Positions 53,137 through 61,700 of a stretch of 64,000 nt of DNA are shown in pieces (the first letter of the stretch is position 1; every line of letters starts with the position of its first letter). The notes under the pieces are model-generated. The model was given only the letters and a program-made list of their open reading frames with translations, ran no database searches and had not been told where the DNA came from. Location of the stretch: the NCBI GenBank assembly GCA_022843905.1, contig JALHMT010000001.1, forward strand, positions 248,001 through 312,000. The letters are read 5' to 3'. Both the position numbers and the translations under genes were made by a program. The stretch comes from Rubrivivax sp. Lineage in GTDB: Bacteria; Pseudomonadota; Gammaproteobacteria; Burkholderiales; Burkholderiaceae_C.

Positions 53137-55208
53137 CGCTGTCTCCCTGCGCCGCGCCGACGCCTGTCGAGGCCTCGGCCCCGCAGCCCTCGATCTTCCA
53201 GCCGTTCTGGGCGGCGATGAACGATCGCCAGCTGCTGGAGCACTACCGCGGCGTGCGCGGCGTGCACTTCGACGCCGTGGTCGACGCCGAAGAGACCCGG
53301 CGCGAGCGCATCGACGGTATCGTCGATGGGGACTTCCAGTTCAACGGCGAGACCCATTGCCTGGGCGGGCAGGTCGACTGGCTGAACAACCCCAGCCGCG
53401 ACGTCGAGTGGCACATCCTGCTGCACAAGTTCTACTACGCCGTGGGCCTGGCGCAGCAATGGCAGCGCAGCGGGGACGCGCGCTACGTGCAGCGCTGGGC
53501 CGAGCTGATCGACAGCTGGATCTCGGTCACGCCGCCGGGCTTCATCGCGGCCGACGTCACCGGCCGCCGCGTGCAGAACTGGATCTACAGCCTGCAGGGC
53601 CTGGTGCTGCAGCGTGCCGGTGCGCCGGTGGAGGCCGGCTTCTTCCGCCGCCTGCTGACTTCGCTGCACGGGCAGGTGGAGTTCCTGTGCGCCAACCTCA
53701 CGCCCAAGCGCAACCACCGCACGCTCGAACTGCTCGCCATCTTCCTGGCAGGCGTGGTGTTCCCCGAGATGCAGCGCGCGGCGCACTGGCGCCGCTTCGC
53801 GTTGGCCGAGACGCTGGCCAACGTGCAGGCCGACCTGCTGACCGACGGCGTGCATTGCGAGCTGTCGTCCGACTACCACTGCCTGGCGCTGCGCAACTGG
53901 TTGCAGGTGCGCCAGCTCGCGGCGCGCAACGGCATGACGGTGCCGGCCGAGATGGACGCCGCATTGCAGCGTGCCTTCGATTTCGCCCTGCACGTGCACC
54001 GGCCCGATGGCGTGGCGCCCAGCCTGTCGGACGGCGACGCCCGCAGCTATCTGCCGCTGCTGGCGCTGGGTGCCGAGGTGTACGGTCGCGAGGACCTGCG
54101 ATTCGTGGCCACGGCCGGCCGTGAAGGCCAGGCACCGGCGCATCGTGTGGCGCACTTCCTTCAGAGCGGCTACCACGTGCTGCGCAGCGGCTGGGAGCGC
54201 GCGCCGCACTTTGCCGATGCGCAGTGGGTGGTGTTCGACTGCGGCCCGCTGGGTGAGGGCAACCACGGCCACCTGGACGCGCTGAGCTTCGAGCTGGCGG
54301 CCTTCGGCCGACCGCTGCTGGTCGACCCCGGCCGCTACACCTACAGCGAGGCCGGCGACGTCAACTGGCGCGTTCACTTTCGCGGCACGGCGGCGCACAA
54401 CACCGTGGGTGTCGACGGCCTGCAGCAGACGCGCTATGCCCCGAAGCCGATCAAGGAGCCTTCGCGCCATGCGCAGGGCAGCGTGCGTCACAAGATCGGC
54501 GGGCCCGGCCCCGAGACCACGCTGATCGAATCGGCCAGCTCGCCGCACCTGGACCTGCTGCACGGCCGCGCCGTCTGCCGCCGGCCGGCGCAGGAGTACG
54601 ACGCGGTGCACGAACGCTGCATCGTCTTCGTCGACCAGAGCTACTGGATCGTCAGCGACCGGCTGCGGTCTTCCGAAGATCACCGCTACGCGCTGCACTT
54701 CCAGCTGACGGCGGCGGCGCAAGGGCGCACCTCGCTGCGGCTGGACGCCGCCCCCGGGCTGGACAGCCCGGGCCTGTCGCTGGCGCTGGCGCCATGCGCC
54801 GGCCTGCAGGTCGAACTGGCGGACAGCTGGGTCTCCACGCTGTACGGCCAGAAGGACCCGGCGCCGCAGCTGCGCTGCACACTGCAGGGCCGGCATGTCG
54901 GCTTCGACACGGTGCTGTTGCCTTCGCGCGGCGCAGCCCCGCGGGTGAACGTCGAACGGACGTCCGGCACGGCGCTGCGCATCACCGTCGAAGGACGGCC
55001 GGGACACGACACGTGGCTCCATGGGCACGACCCCGAGGCTGTGTCCATCGAAGGCATCGACTTCCGCGGCCGCTGGCTGCTGCTCCGCCATGCGCCCGAC
55101 GGCACGCTGCTGCATGCCACCACGCACGCCGGCGCGGTGCTCGACCAGCGCTGCACAGCCGTTCCGGTGACGCACGTGGCGGCGCGCTTCGGGGCCGGTG
55201 AGCGGTGA
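53133..55208 (+). CDS. Heparinase II/III-family polysaccharide lyase-like protein
   Basis: 691-aa protein. The first about 330 residues are an alpha/alpha toroid (heparinase_N: NNPSRDVEWHILLHKFYYAV, RRVQNWIYSLQGL, LTPKRNHRTLELLAIF). The rest is a beta-sandwich heparinase_II_III domain with the active-site-like GEGNHGHLDALSFEL and VDPGRYTYSEAG. No signal peptide is visible (N terminus MTLSPCAAPTPVEASAPQPS), unlike periplasmic lyases. Family members cleave uronic-acid polymers; in biosynthesis clusters they trim or edit polymer. Either the substrate is cytoplasmic or export is unconventional. Confidence 0.87.
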   Translation: MTLSPCAAPTPVEASAPQPSIFQPFWAAMNDRQLLEHYRGVRGVHFDAVVDAEETRRERIDGIVDGDFQFNGETHCLGGQVDWLNNPSRDVEWHILLHKFYYAVGLAQQWQRSGDARYVQRWAELIDSWISVTPPGFIAADVTGRRVQNWIYSLQGLVLQRAGAPVEAGFFRRLLTSLHGQVEFLCANLTPKRNHRTLELLAIFLAGVVFPEMQRAAHWRRFALAETLANVQADLLTDGVHCELSSDYHCLALRNWLQVRQLAARNGMTVPAEMDAALQRAFDFALHVHRPDGVAPSLSDGDARSYLPLLALGAEVYGREDLRFVATAGREGQAPAHRVAHFLQSGYHVLRSGWERAPHFADAQWVVFDCGPLGEGNHGHLDALSFELAAFGRPLLVDPGRYTYSEAGDVNWRVHFRGTAAHNTVGVDGLQQTRYAPKPIKEPSRHAQGSVRHKIGGPGPETTLIESASSPHLDLLHGRAVCRRPAQEYDAVHERCIVFVDQSYWIVSDRLRSSEDHRYALHFQLTAAAQGRTSLRLDAAPGLDSPGLSLALAPCAGLQVELADSWVSTLYGQKDPAPQLRCTLQGRHVGFDTVLLPSRGAAPRVNVERTSGTALRITVEGRPGHDTWLHGHDPEAVSIEGIDFRGRWLLLRHAPDGTLLHATTHAGAVLDQRCTAVPVTHVAARFGAGER

Positions 55209-56593
55209 TGACGATCGCCCGCCCCGCGCCGCCGCTGCCCGTCGACGCCCAGCTGCCCCAGATGCGTCGGGCGCTGGATGCCGAGGCCATGGCGACTGTC
55301 TTCACGGACCTCGTCGACCCCGACCACGGCGTGCCGACGTGCGAAGTCGACCGCGTGAAGTACCGCCCCGGTCACAACCTGTCGGTCGCGTACAGGCTGC
55401 TCTGGCCCGATGGCGCCCCGTTGCGCGAGCAGCGCGTGTCGGCGCGCTTCTGCACGCACGGCGAGTCGGCGCGCCGACACGCCAAGGCGGCGACCCGGCC
55501 CCTGCAGGCCTCGCCCGCGGGCCCGGCGCTGAGCCACTGCCCGTCTCTCGGGATGGTGGCGCATTGGTGGCCCAACGACCGCCGGCTGGCCGCCGCTGCC
55601 GTGCTGCACGACGAGGCTGCGCTGCGCGACCGGTGGCTGCCCGAGGTGGTGTCGGCGCTGGGCTTCGATGACGACCGGCTCGTCGGGCACCGCCTGCAGA
55701 TCGTTCAGCTGATGCCCGAGCGGCGCGTCACCTCGCGGGTGTCCCTGGATGTCGACCACGGCGCGGGCGTCCTGCGCACCCACGTCGTGTACGCCAAGTC
55801 CGATGCCGCGCTGCGCGGCGCCACCACGCAGGCCGTGATGCAGGCGCTGCGAGGCAGCCCGGCAGCGCGCGACGGCAGCTTGCTCACGCCGCTGCCTCTG
55901 TTGTGGCAACCGGGCAGCGGCCTGCACTGGCAACAGGCGCTGCCGGGCCGCACCCTGCTCGACGACGAGCCCCTCGTCGGCGCGGCCACCGCCGGACGCG
56001 TGGGTGCGCTGGTGGCGGCACTGCACGGCACCACGCCGCCCGGCCTGCCGGCCGTGCAGCGGGACGACCTGCTGCAACGCCTGCAGGCCGTGCGCGCGCT
56101 GCTCGAGCAGGTGGAGCCGGCCTGGGCCTGGCGCAGCCTGCCGGTGCTGCGGGCGCTGGAAGACGGCCTGCCCGCTGCCGGCGAAGGCGCGCCCGTCACC
56201 CTGCACGGCGACCTGCATCCCGGCAACGTCCTTCGCCATGAAAGGCAACTTGCGATGATCGATCTGGACGACGTGCACCGTGGTCCGGCCTGGCTGGACC
56301 TCGGCGACTGGTGCGCCGATGCCGTCTATCGTGCGCTGCTCGGCGGCCGCACGGCGGCCAGCGCCGGCGCGGTGAACCAGGCCTTCTGCGGGGGCTACTT
56401 CTCTGGCGGCGGAGCGCCGCTGGCTCCCTCGCGCCTGGCCTGGGCCACCGCGTGGCAGCTGGTCTGCCGACGGGTGCAGCGTTGCATCGTCAACCTGAAG
56501 CCGGGCCGCTATGCCCTGGTGCCGGCGCTGCTGGCCGCGGCGCAAGGGCTGCTCGCCGGGCACCGCCGGGTCGTGGCGGAGGTGGGCGCATGA
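55208..56593 (+). CDS. Aminoglycoside-phosphotransferase-fold kinase, first of two
   Basis: 461-aa protein with an APH/choline-kinase catalytic domain in its C-terminal half: catalytic loop LHGDLHPGNVLRH and metal-binding MIDLDDVHRGPAWLDLGDW. The N-terminal half (CEVDRVKYRPGHNLSVAYRLL and onward) resembles the small lobe plus an extra domain, longer than a simple APH. Probably phosphorylates a sugar, lipid carrier or polyol in glycan assembly. The ATG overlaps the previous stop (TGATG); a GTG one codon upstream is possible. Confidence 0.83.
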   Translation: MTIARPAPPLPVDAQLPQMRRALDAEAMATVFTDLVDPDHGVPTCEVDRVKYRPGHNLSVAYRLLWPDGAPLREQRVSARFCTHGESARRHAKAATRPLQASPAGPALSHCPSLGMVAHWWPNDRRLAAAAVLHDEAALRDRWLPEVVSALGFDDDRLVGHRLQIVQLMPERRVTSRVSLDVDHGAGVLRTHVVYAKSDAALRGATTQAVMQALRGSPAARDGSLLTPLPLLWQPGSGLHWQQALPGRTLLDDEPLVGAATAGRVGALVAALHGTTPPGLPAVQRDDLLQRLQAVRALLEQVEPAWAWRSLPVLRALEDGLPAAGEGAPVTLHGDLHPGNVLRHERQLAMIDLDDVHRGPAWLDLGDWCADAVYRALLGGRTAASAGAVNQAFCGGYFSGGGAPLAPSRLAWATAWQLVCRRVQRCIVNLKPGRYALVPALLAAAQGLLAGHRRVVAEVGA

Positions 56594-57954
56594 ACCGGGC
56601 CGACGTGCCGGAAAGCACCGTGGCCGGCGATGGGCTGCCGCTGACCGACCTGCAGGTCGCACTGCAGCAGGGTATGCCCGGCTTCGCCGACGGCACGCTG
56701 GTCATCGACTCGCTGCGCGTGGTGAAGATGCGCCGCAGCAGCTCGAAGCGGCGCGATCCGCACCCCTACACCGTGTGCCTGGACATTGCCCTGCACGAGG
56801 CCGCGGGCGGGCGCCGGCACGGCCTGCGGCTGTACGGCAAGGCCTGTCGCGACGGCGCCAGCGTGGCGCTCTTCGACGCCGCCCGGCAAGCGCCCCTGGC
56901 GCCCGTCGAGGGCGGGCCGGCCCTGGCGCACCTGCCCGCGCTGGACATGGTGCTGTGGGGCTGGCCCAACGACCCCGGCCTGTCGCAGCTGCCGGTCTTG
57001 CTGGACCCGGTCACGCTGTGGCCCGCGCTGCCGGCGGCCGTGCGCGAAGGCGCCGTGCGCGTGCTGTCGGTGCAGGCCTTGCGCTACGAGCCGGAGGTGC
57101 GCGCCACCTTGCGCTGCGTGCTGGAGCAGGCCGACGGCAGCCGCCGCGAGGTCTTCGGCAAGACCTTCCGCGACGGGCGCGCCGGGCTGCTGCTGCAGCG
57201 CTTCCGGTACTTCGCGGAACTGTCCCGGCGCGATCCCTCCGCGCCCCTCGTGGCCGAGCCGCTGGACGCCCATGCCGGCACACACTGCCTGTGGCAGGCC
57301 GCGGCACCGGGCCGTCCGCTGACGTCCTTGGAAGGTGAAGAAGCAGGGACCGTGTTCGCGCGGCTGGGCACGGCGCTGGCGCATCTGCATGGCGCGCCGC
57401 TGCCCACCACCAGCAAGCGAACGGTGTCGCACTGGCTCACCGAGGTGGGTCGCCGCGCGAAGAAGATCTCGCGGGTGCAGCCGCAGCTCGGCGAGCGCGC
57501 CTACGCGCTGGCCGACCGGCTCGCGGCCCTGGCTCAAGCCCTGCCGCCAACAGGCACGGCGCTGATCCATGGTGACTTCCACCCCGACCAGGTGTGGGCG
57601 CACGACGGCCGCCCGCTGCTCTTCGACTTCGACGAGTTCGCCATCGGCGATCCGATGGAGGACCTGGCCGAATTCGTCGTGAAGCTGCACGAGGCCGGCG
57701 GCGGCGCGCGACCGGCGCTGCACGGGGCCGCCTGCGAAGCAGCGCTGCTCGGCGCTTACCGCGCTGCTGCGCCCGAGCGCTGGCACGCCGGCTGGCTGGG
57801 CTGGCACCGTTCTGTGCAGGCCTTGCTGCAGGCCAGCCGTTCCTTCGTCTTCCAGGCCCCGGGATGGCCCGAGGCCATGTCCCGCTGGCTGAGCGCCGCC
57901 GAGGACGCTGCCGCCGCCCTGGCCCTCACCCTGGACGAGGAGACCCCGGCATGA
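56590..57954 (+). CDS. Aminoglycoside-phosphotransferase-fold kinase, second of two
   Basis: 454-aa relative of the preceding protein: VKMRRSSSKRRDPHPYTVCLDI at the equivalent N-terminal site, then the catalytic loop IHGDFHPDQVWAHD and LLFDFDEFAIGDPMEDLAEF. All usual catalytic Asp residues look intact in both copies. The two form an adjacent pair with ATGA coupling, which suggests a heterodimer or two consecutive phosphorylations. Start ATG overlaps the upstream stop. Confidence 0.83.
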   Translation: MNRADVPESTVAGDGLPLTDLQVALQQGMPGFADGTLVIDSLRVVKMRRSSSKRRDPHPYTVCLDIALHEAAGGRRHGLRLYGKACRDGASVALFDAARQAPLAPVEGGPALAHLPALDMVLWGWPNDPGLSQLPVLLDPVTLWPALPAAVREGAVRVLSVQALRYEPEVRATLRCVLEQADGSRREVFGKTFRDGRAGLLLQRFRYFAELSRRDPSAPLVAEPLDAHAGTHCLWQAAAPGRPLTSLEGEEAGTVFARLGTALAHLHGAPLPTTSKRTVSHWLTEVGRRAKKISRVQPQLGERAYALADRLAALAQALPPTGTALIHGDFHPDQVWAHDGRPLLFDFDEFAIGDPMEDLAEFVVKLHEAGGGARPALHGAACEAALLGAYRAAAPERWHAGWLGWHRSVQALLQASRSFVFQAPGWPEAMSRWLSAAEDAAAALALTLDEETPA

Positions 57955-59750
57955 CGCGCCACCCGGCCCCGGGCGCACGGCTGAGGGCCGTCGTGGTCGG
58001 CTGCCTGAAGGAGCAGCGGCTGCAGCTCCTGCTGGCCTCGCTCGCCCTGGTGGGCGTGGTGCTGGCCGAACTGGTGGCGCCCTGGCCGCTGAAGATCATC
58101 TTCGACCACGTGCTGCTGGGCCAGCCGCTGCCCACCTCGCTGCGCGCGCTGCAGCCGCTGCTCGACCTCGGCGCAGGGCCGGCGCTCGGCGCGATGGCCG
58201 CGGCCATCGCCGTCATCGCGCTGGCGGTGGGGTCGCTGTCCTACCTGCAGCTCTACACCACGGCGCAGGTCGGTCACCGCATCACCTGGCGCTTGCGTAG
58301 CGCGCTGTTCTCGCATCTGCAGCGCCTGTCGCTGGCCTACCACCGGCACCAGCGCAGCGGCGAGATGCTGACCAAGGTGGCCAGCGACACCAACCTGCTG
58401 CGCGACCTCTTCGCCGAATGGCTGCTCACGCTGGCGCGCCACGCGCTCACGATGGTGGCGATGCTGGCGGTGATGTTCATGCTGAACTGGCAGCTGGCGC
58501 TGGTGGTCGCCGTGACGCTGCCGCCGCTGCTGGGCGTCATGTTCCTGCTGAACAGGCGCGTCAAGGCCTCGGTGCGCGAGCAGCGCAAGAACGACGGCCG
58601 CATGGCCTCGCGCCTGAACGAGGTGCTGTCGTCCATCGCGCTGGTGCAGGCCTTCGGCAGGCAGCAGCACGAAGAAGGGCGCTTCCAGGCCGAGATCGAG
58701 GCCAACTACCGCAGCGGCATGCGCAGCGCGCGCTCGTCGGGCGCCATCGTGCGGGCCATCGCGGTGATCAGCGCCGCGGGCACCGCCATCACCGTGCTGC
58801 TGGGCGCGCGCGAGGTGCTGGCCGGGCGCCTCTCGCCCGGCGAGCTGCTGATCTTCATGGCCTACGTGGCCAGCCTCTACAAGCCCGTGCGCGACCTCGG
58901 CCGGCTGTCGGCCAAGTTCTCGCGCGCCTCGGTGAGCCTGCAGCGCGTGGGCGAGATCCTCGACACCGAGCCCGACGCCGACGACGAGCCCGATGCCGTC
59001 GATCTGCCGCGCCCGGCCGGCGAGATCGTCTTCGAGAACGTCTCGTTCGGCTATGCCGCCGGCAAGCCGGTGCTGCAGGACGTCAACCTGCGCATCGCCG
59101 CCGGTGAGCGGGTGGCGCTGATCGGCCCCTCGGGCGCCGGCAAGTCGACGCTGGTGAACCTGCTGCTGCGCCTTTACGAGCCCGACCAGGGGCGCATCCT
59201 GATCGACGGCATCGACATCCGCCGCTACCGCCGCGAGAGCCTGCGCCGCGAGATCGGCGTGGTGCCGCAGGACCACATGCTGTTCGCCGTGTCGGTGCGC
59301 GAGAACATCGCCTACGGCCGGCCCGACGCGCCGATCGAAGCCGTCGAACGCGCCGCGCAGCTGGCCCGTGCGCACGAGTTCATCGTCGACCTGCCGCAGG
59401 GCTACGACACCGAGCTGGCCGAGCGCGCCGCCAACCTCAGCGGCGGCCAGCGCCAGCGCCTGTGCCTGGCGCGCGCCTTCGTCAAGGAGCCGGCGGTGCT
59501 GGTGATGGACGAGCCCACGGCCGCCGTCGACACCGAGTCGGCGCGCCTCATCCACGACGCCGTGGCGCACGCACACCGCCACCGCACGCTGCTGGTCATC
59601 ACGCACGACCACGCCGACCTGTCGCGCTACGACCGCGTGATCCGCCTGGGCGAGGGCGGTGTCGCCGAGCGGCCCGTGCCGCTGCCCGGGGCCGCGCAGC
59701 GCACTCCGTCCACTGCCCCGCTGAGCCTCGTGGAGCCGCGCCATGCATGA
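57951..59750 (+). CDS. ABC transporter half-transporter, MsbA-like exporter
   Basis: 599-aa exporter with six membrane helices in the first about 320 residues (APWPLKIIFDHVLLG through FMAYVASLYKPVRDLG) and a fused ATPase: Walker A GPSGAGKST, Q-loop VVPQDHMLFAVSVRENIAYG, signature LSGGQRQR, Walker B VLVMDEPTAAVD and switch His in VITHDHADL. It presumably works as a homodimer to flip a lipid-linked glycan across the inner membrane. The stop overlaps the next ORF start by eight bases. Confidence 0.93.
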   Translation: MTRHPAPGARLRAVVVGCLKEQRLQLLLASLALVGVVLAELVAPWPLKIIFDHVLLGQPLPTSLRALQPLLDLGAGPALGAMAAAIAVIALAVGSLSYLQLYTTAQVGHRITWRLRSALFSHLQRLSLAYHRHQRSGEMLTKVASDTNLLRDLFAEWLLTLARHALTMVAMLAVMFMLNWQLALVVAVTLPPLLGVMFLLNRRVKASVREQRKNDGRMASRLNEVLSSIALVQAFGRQQHEEGRFQAEIEANYRSGMRSARSSGAIVRAIAVISAAGTAITVLLGAREVLAGRLSPGELLIFMAYVASLYKPVRDLGRLSAKFSRASVSLQRVGEILDTEPDADDEPDAVDLPRPAGEIVFENVSFGYAAGKPVLQDVNLRIAAGERVALIGPSGAGKSTLVNLLLRLYEPDQGRILIDGIDIRRYRRESLRREIGVVPQDHMLFAVSVRENIAYGRPDAPIEAVERAAQLARAHEFIVDLPQGYDTELAERAANLSGGQRQRLCLARAFVKEPAVLVMDEPTAAVDTESARLIHDAVAHAHRHRTLLVITHDHADLSRYDRVIRLGEGGVAERPVPLPGAAQRTPSTAPLSLVEPRHA

Positions 59751-60939
59751 CGCCGTCGAATCCCGTCCGACAATGCTGTTCTATTGCCAGCACTCGCTGG
59801 GCATCGGCCACCTCACGCGCAGCTTCGCGCTCGCCGCGGCCCTGGTGTCGCGCTTCCGCGTGGTCTTCCTCAACGGCGGGCGGCTGCCGTCGGGCGTGCC
59901 GGTGCCCGCCGGCATCGAACTGATCGACCTGCCGCCGCTGGGCATGGACGACGGCCACACGGTGGTCAGCCGCGATGCGAAGCACGACGTGGCCGCGGCG
60001 CGTGCCGAGCGCCGCCGACTCATCGCGCTGGCGGTCGAGCAGACGCGGCCGGCGGTGCTGCTGGTGGAGCTGTTCCCCTTCGGCCGCAAGAAGTTCGCCG
60101 ACGAGATCCTGCCGATGATCCGTGCCGCGCGGCGCCAGCCGGGCACGCCGGCGCGGGTGGTGTGCAGCCTGCGCGACATCCTGGTCGACGCGCGCCCCGA
60201 CCAGCAGCACCACGACGACCGCGCGCGCTGGCTCTGCGAACGCTACTTCGATGCCGTGCTGGTGCACGCCGATGCTGCGTTCGCACGGCTGGAGGACAGC
60301 TTCCACCCGTCCCGCGCGATGCGCACGCCGGTGCACTACACCGGCTTCGTGGTGCCGCAGCGCGCCGCGGCGACGCCCGAAGCGCGCGGTGATCACCTGC
60401 TGGTCTCTGCCGGCGGCGGCATCGTCGGCGCGCCCTTGTTCGAGGCCGCGCTGGCCGCGCGCGCGCTGATGAAGCAGCCGCTGCCGCTGCGCATCGTGGC
60501 CGGCCCCTTCCTGCCCGAGGCGCACTGGCAGGCGCTGCAGCAAAGGGTCGAAGGCCTGCCAGACGTCACCCTCGTGCGCCACGTGCCAGACATGGTGGCC
60601 GAGATGCGGCGCGCGCGGTGCTCGCTGAGCCAGTGCGGCTACAACACCGCGCTCGACCTCGTGGTGGCCGGGGTGCCCGCGCTTGTGGTGCCCTATGCCA
60701 CGGTGACCGAGAACGAACAGGCGCAGCGCGCCGAGCGCCTGGCGGCTGCCGGCGCCTTGCTGCAGCTGCCGGCGTCCGATCTGTCGCCGCCGGCCCTGGC
60801 GGCCCGGCTCGACGCCCTGCAGGCCTTCGAGCCGCGCGCCGCGGCGCTGGCGCTGGACGGTGCGGCGCGCACCGCCTGCACGCTGGCGCAGCTGGCCGCG
60901 TCCACCTCCCCCGAGACCCTTCAGCTGGAGCCGGCATGA
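59743..60939 (+). CDS. MurG-like glycosyltransferase (GT28-type fold), second copy
   Basis: 398-aa GT-B protein related to the first gene of the operon: LFYCQHSLGIGHLTRSFALAA at the acceptor site, LLVSAGGGIVGAPLF, and CGYNTALDLVVAGVPALVVPY followed by NEQAQRAERLAAAG. Two GT28-like and two GT4-like enzymes imply at least a four-sugar repeat or a glycolipid with decorations. MLFYCQ at 59773 is an alternative start. Confidence 0.87.
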   Translation: MHDAVESRPTMLFYCQHSLGIGHLTRSFALAAALVSRFRVVFLNGGRLPSGVPVPAGIELIDLPPLGMDDGHTVVSRDAKHDVAAARAERRRLIALAVEQTRPAVLLVELFPFGRKKFADEILPMIRAARRQPGTPARVVCSLRDILVDARPDQQHHDDRARWLCERYFDAVLVHADAAFARLEDSFHPSRAMRTPVHYTGFVVPQRAAATPEARGDHLLVSAGGGIVGAPLFEAALAARALMKQPLPLRIVAGPFLPEAHWQALQQRVEGLPDVTLVRHVPDMVAEMRRARCSLSQCGYNTALDLVVAGVPALVVPYATVTENEQAQRAERLAAAGALLQLPASDLSPPALAARLDALQAFEPRAAALALDGAARTACTLAQLAASTSPETLQLEPA

Positions 60940-61700
60940 CCGATGCCCTGACCCCCGTGCTGCGCGCGCTGGACGCACGCCGCGCGCCCCTGACGATGTT
61001 CCTGCGCGACGACGACGCCGGCTGGGAAACGCCGCGCTTGATGGCCCTGATCGACGTGACGCAGGCCGCCGGCGCAGCGATCGACCTGGCGGTGATCCCG
61101 CAGGCCACCGGCGAGGCGCTGGCCGAGACGCTGTGCGCCCGCATCGATGCCGCGCCCGGCTCGATCGGCGTGCACCAGCACGGCTTCGCGCACCTGAACC
61201 ACGAGACCCTGGGCCGCCGTTGCGAGTTCGGCAGCGCGCGTTCGGTGTCGATGCAGCGGCACGACCTGCGCCAGGGCCGCACGCGCCTGCGCACGATGTT
61301 CGGCCACCGGCTCGACGACTTCTTCACGCCGCCCTGGAACCGCTGCTCGGCGGCCACGCCTGCGGTGCTGGCAGAACTCGGCTTCACCCTGCTGTCGCGC
61401 GACCGCACGGCTGCGCCGCAAAACGTCCTTCCCGAGTTGAACGTGACGCTCGACTGGTGCAAGCACAGCCGCGACGACGGCCGGGATCTGGGCCCCGTGT
61501 GGCAGACGCTGGCCGAGGCCGTGCAGCAGCACGCCGACGGCGATGCGCCACTGGGCCTGATGCTGCACCACGGTCCGATGACCGCCGCCGACCTCGATGG
61601 GCTGCGCGGCCTGCTGCGGACGCTGCAGGACCACGGTGGCGTGCGCTGGCAGGCCATGCGCGACCTCGTGCCGCAGCGCAGCGTGGCGGGAGTGCACTGA
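60936..61700 (+). CDS. Polysaccharide deacetylase-family protein
   Basis: 254-aa enzyme of the NodB/PDA superfamily. The metal-binding Asp is in FLRDDDAGWE and the His pair in HQHGFAHLNHE; TPPWNRCS resembles motif 3 and LMLHHGPM motif 5. No signal peptide, so deacetylation would take place in the cytoplasm before export, or the enzyme acts on a sugar nucleotide or lipid intermediate. The start overlaps the glycosyltransferase stop. Confidence 0.83.
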   Translation: MTDALTPVLRALDARRAPLTMFLRDDDAGWETPRLMALIDVTQAAGAAIDLAVIPQATGEALAETLCARIDAAPGSIGVHQHGFAHLNHETLGRRCEFGSARSVSMQRHDLRQGRTRLRTMFGHRLDDFFTPPWNRCSAATPAVLAELGFTLLSRDRTAAPQNVLPELNVTLDWCKHSRDDGRDLGPVWQTLAEAVQQHADGDAPLGLMLHHGPMTAADLDGLRGLLRTLQDHGGVRWQAMRDLVPQRSVAGVH

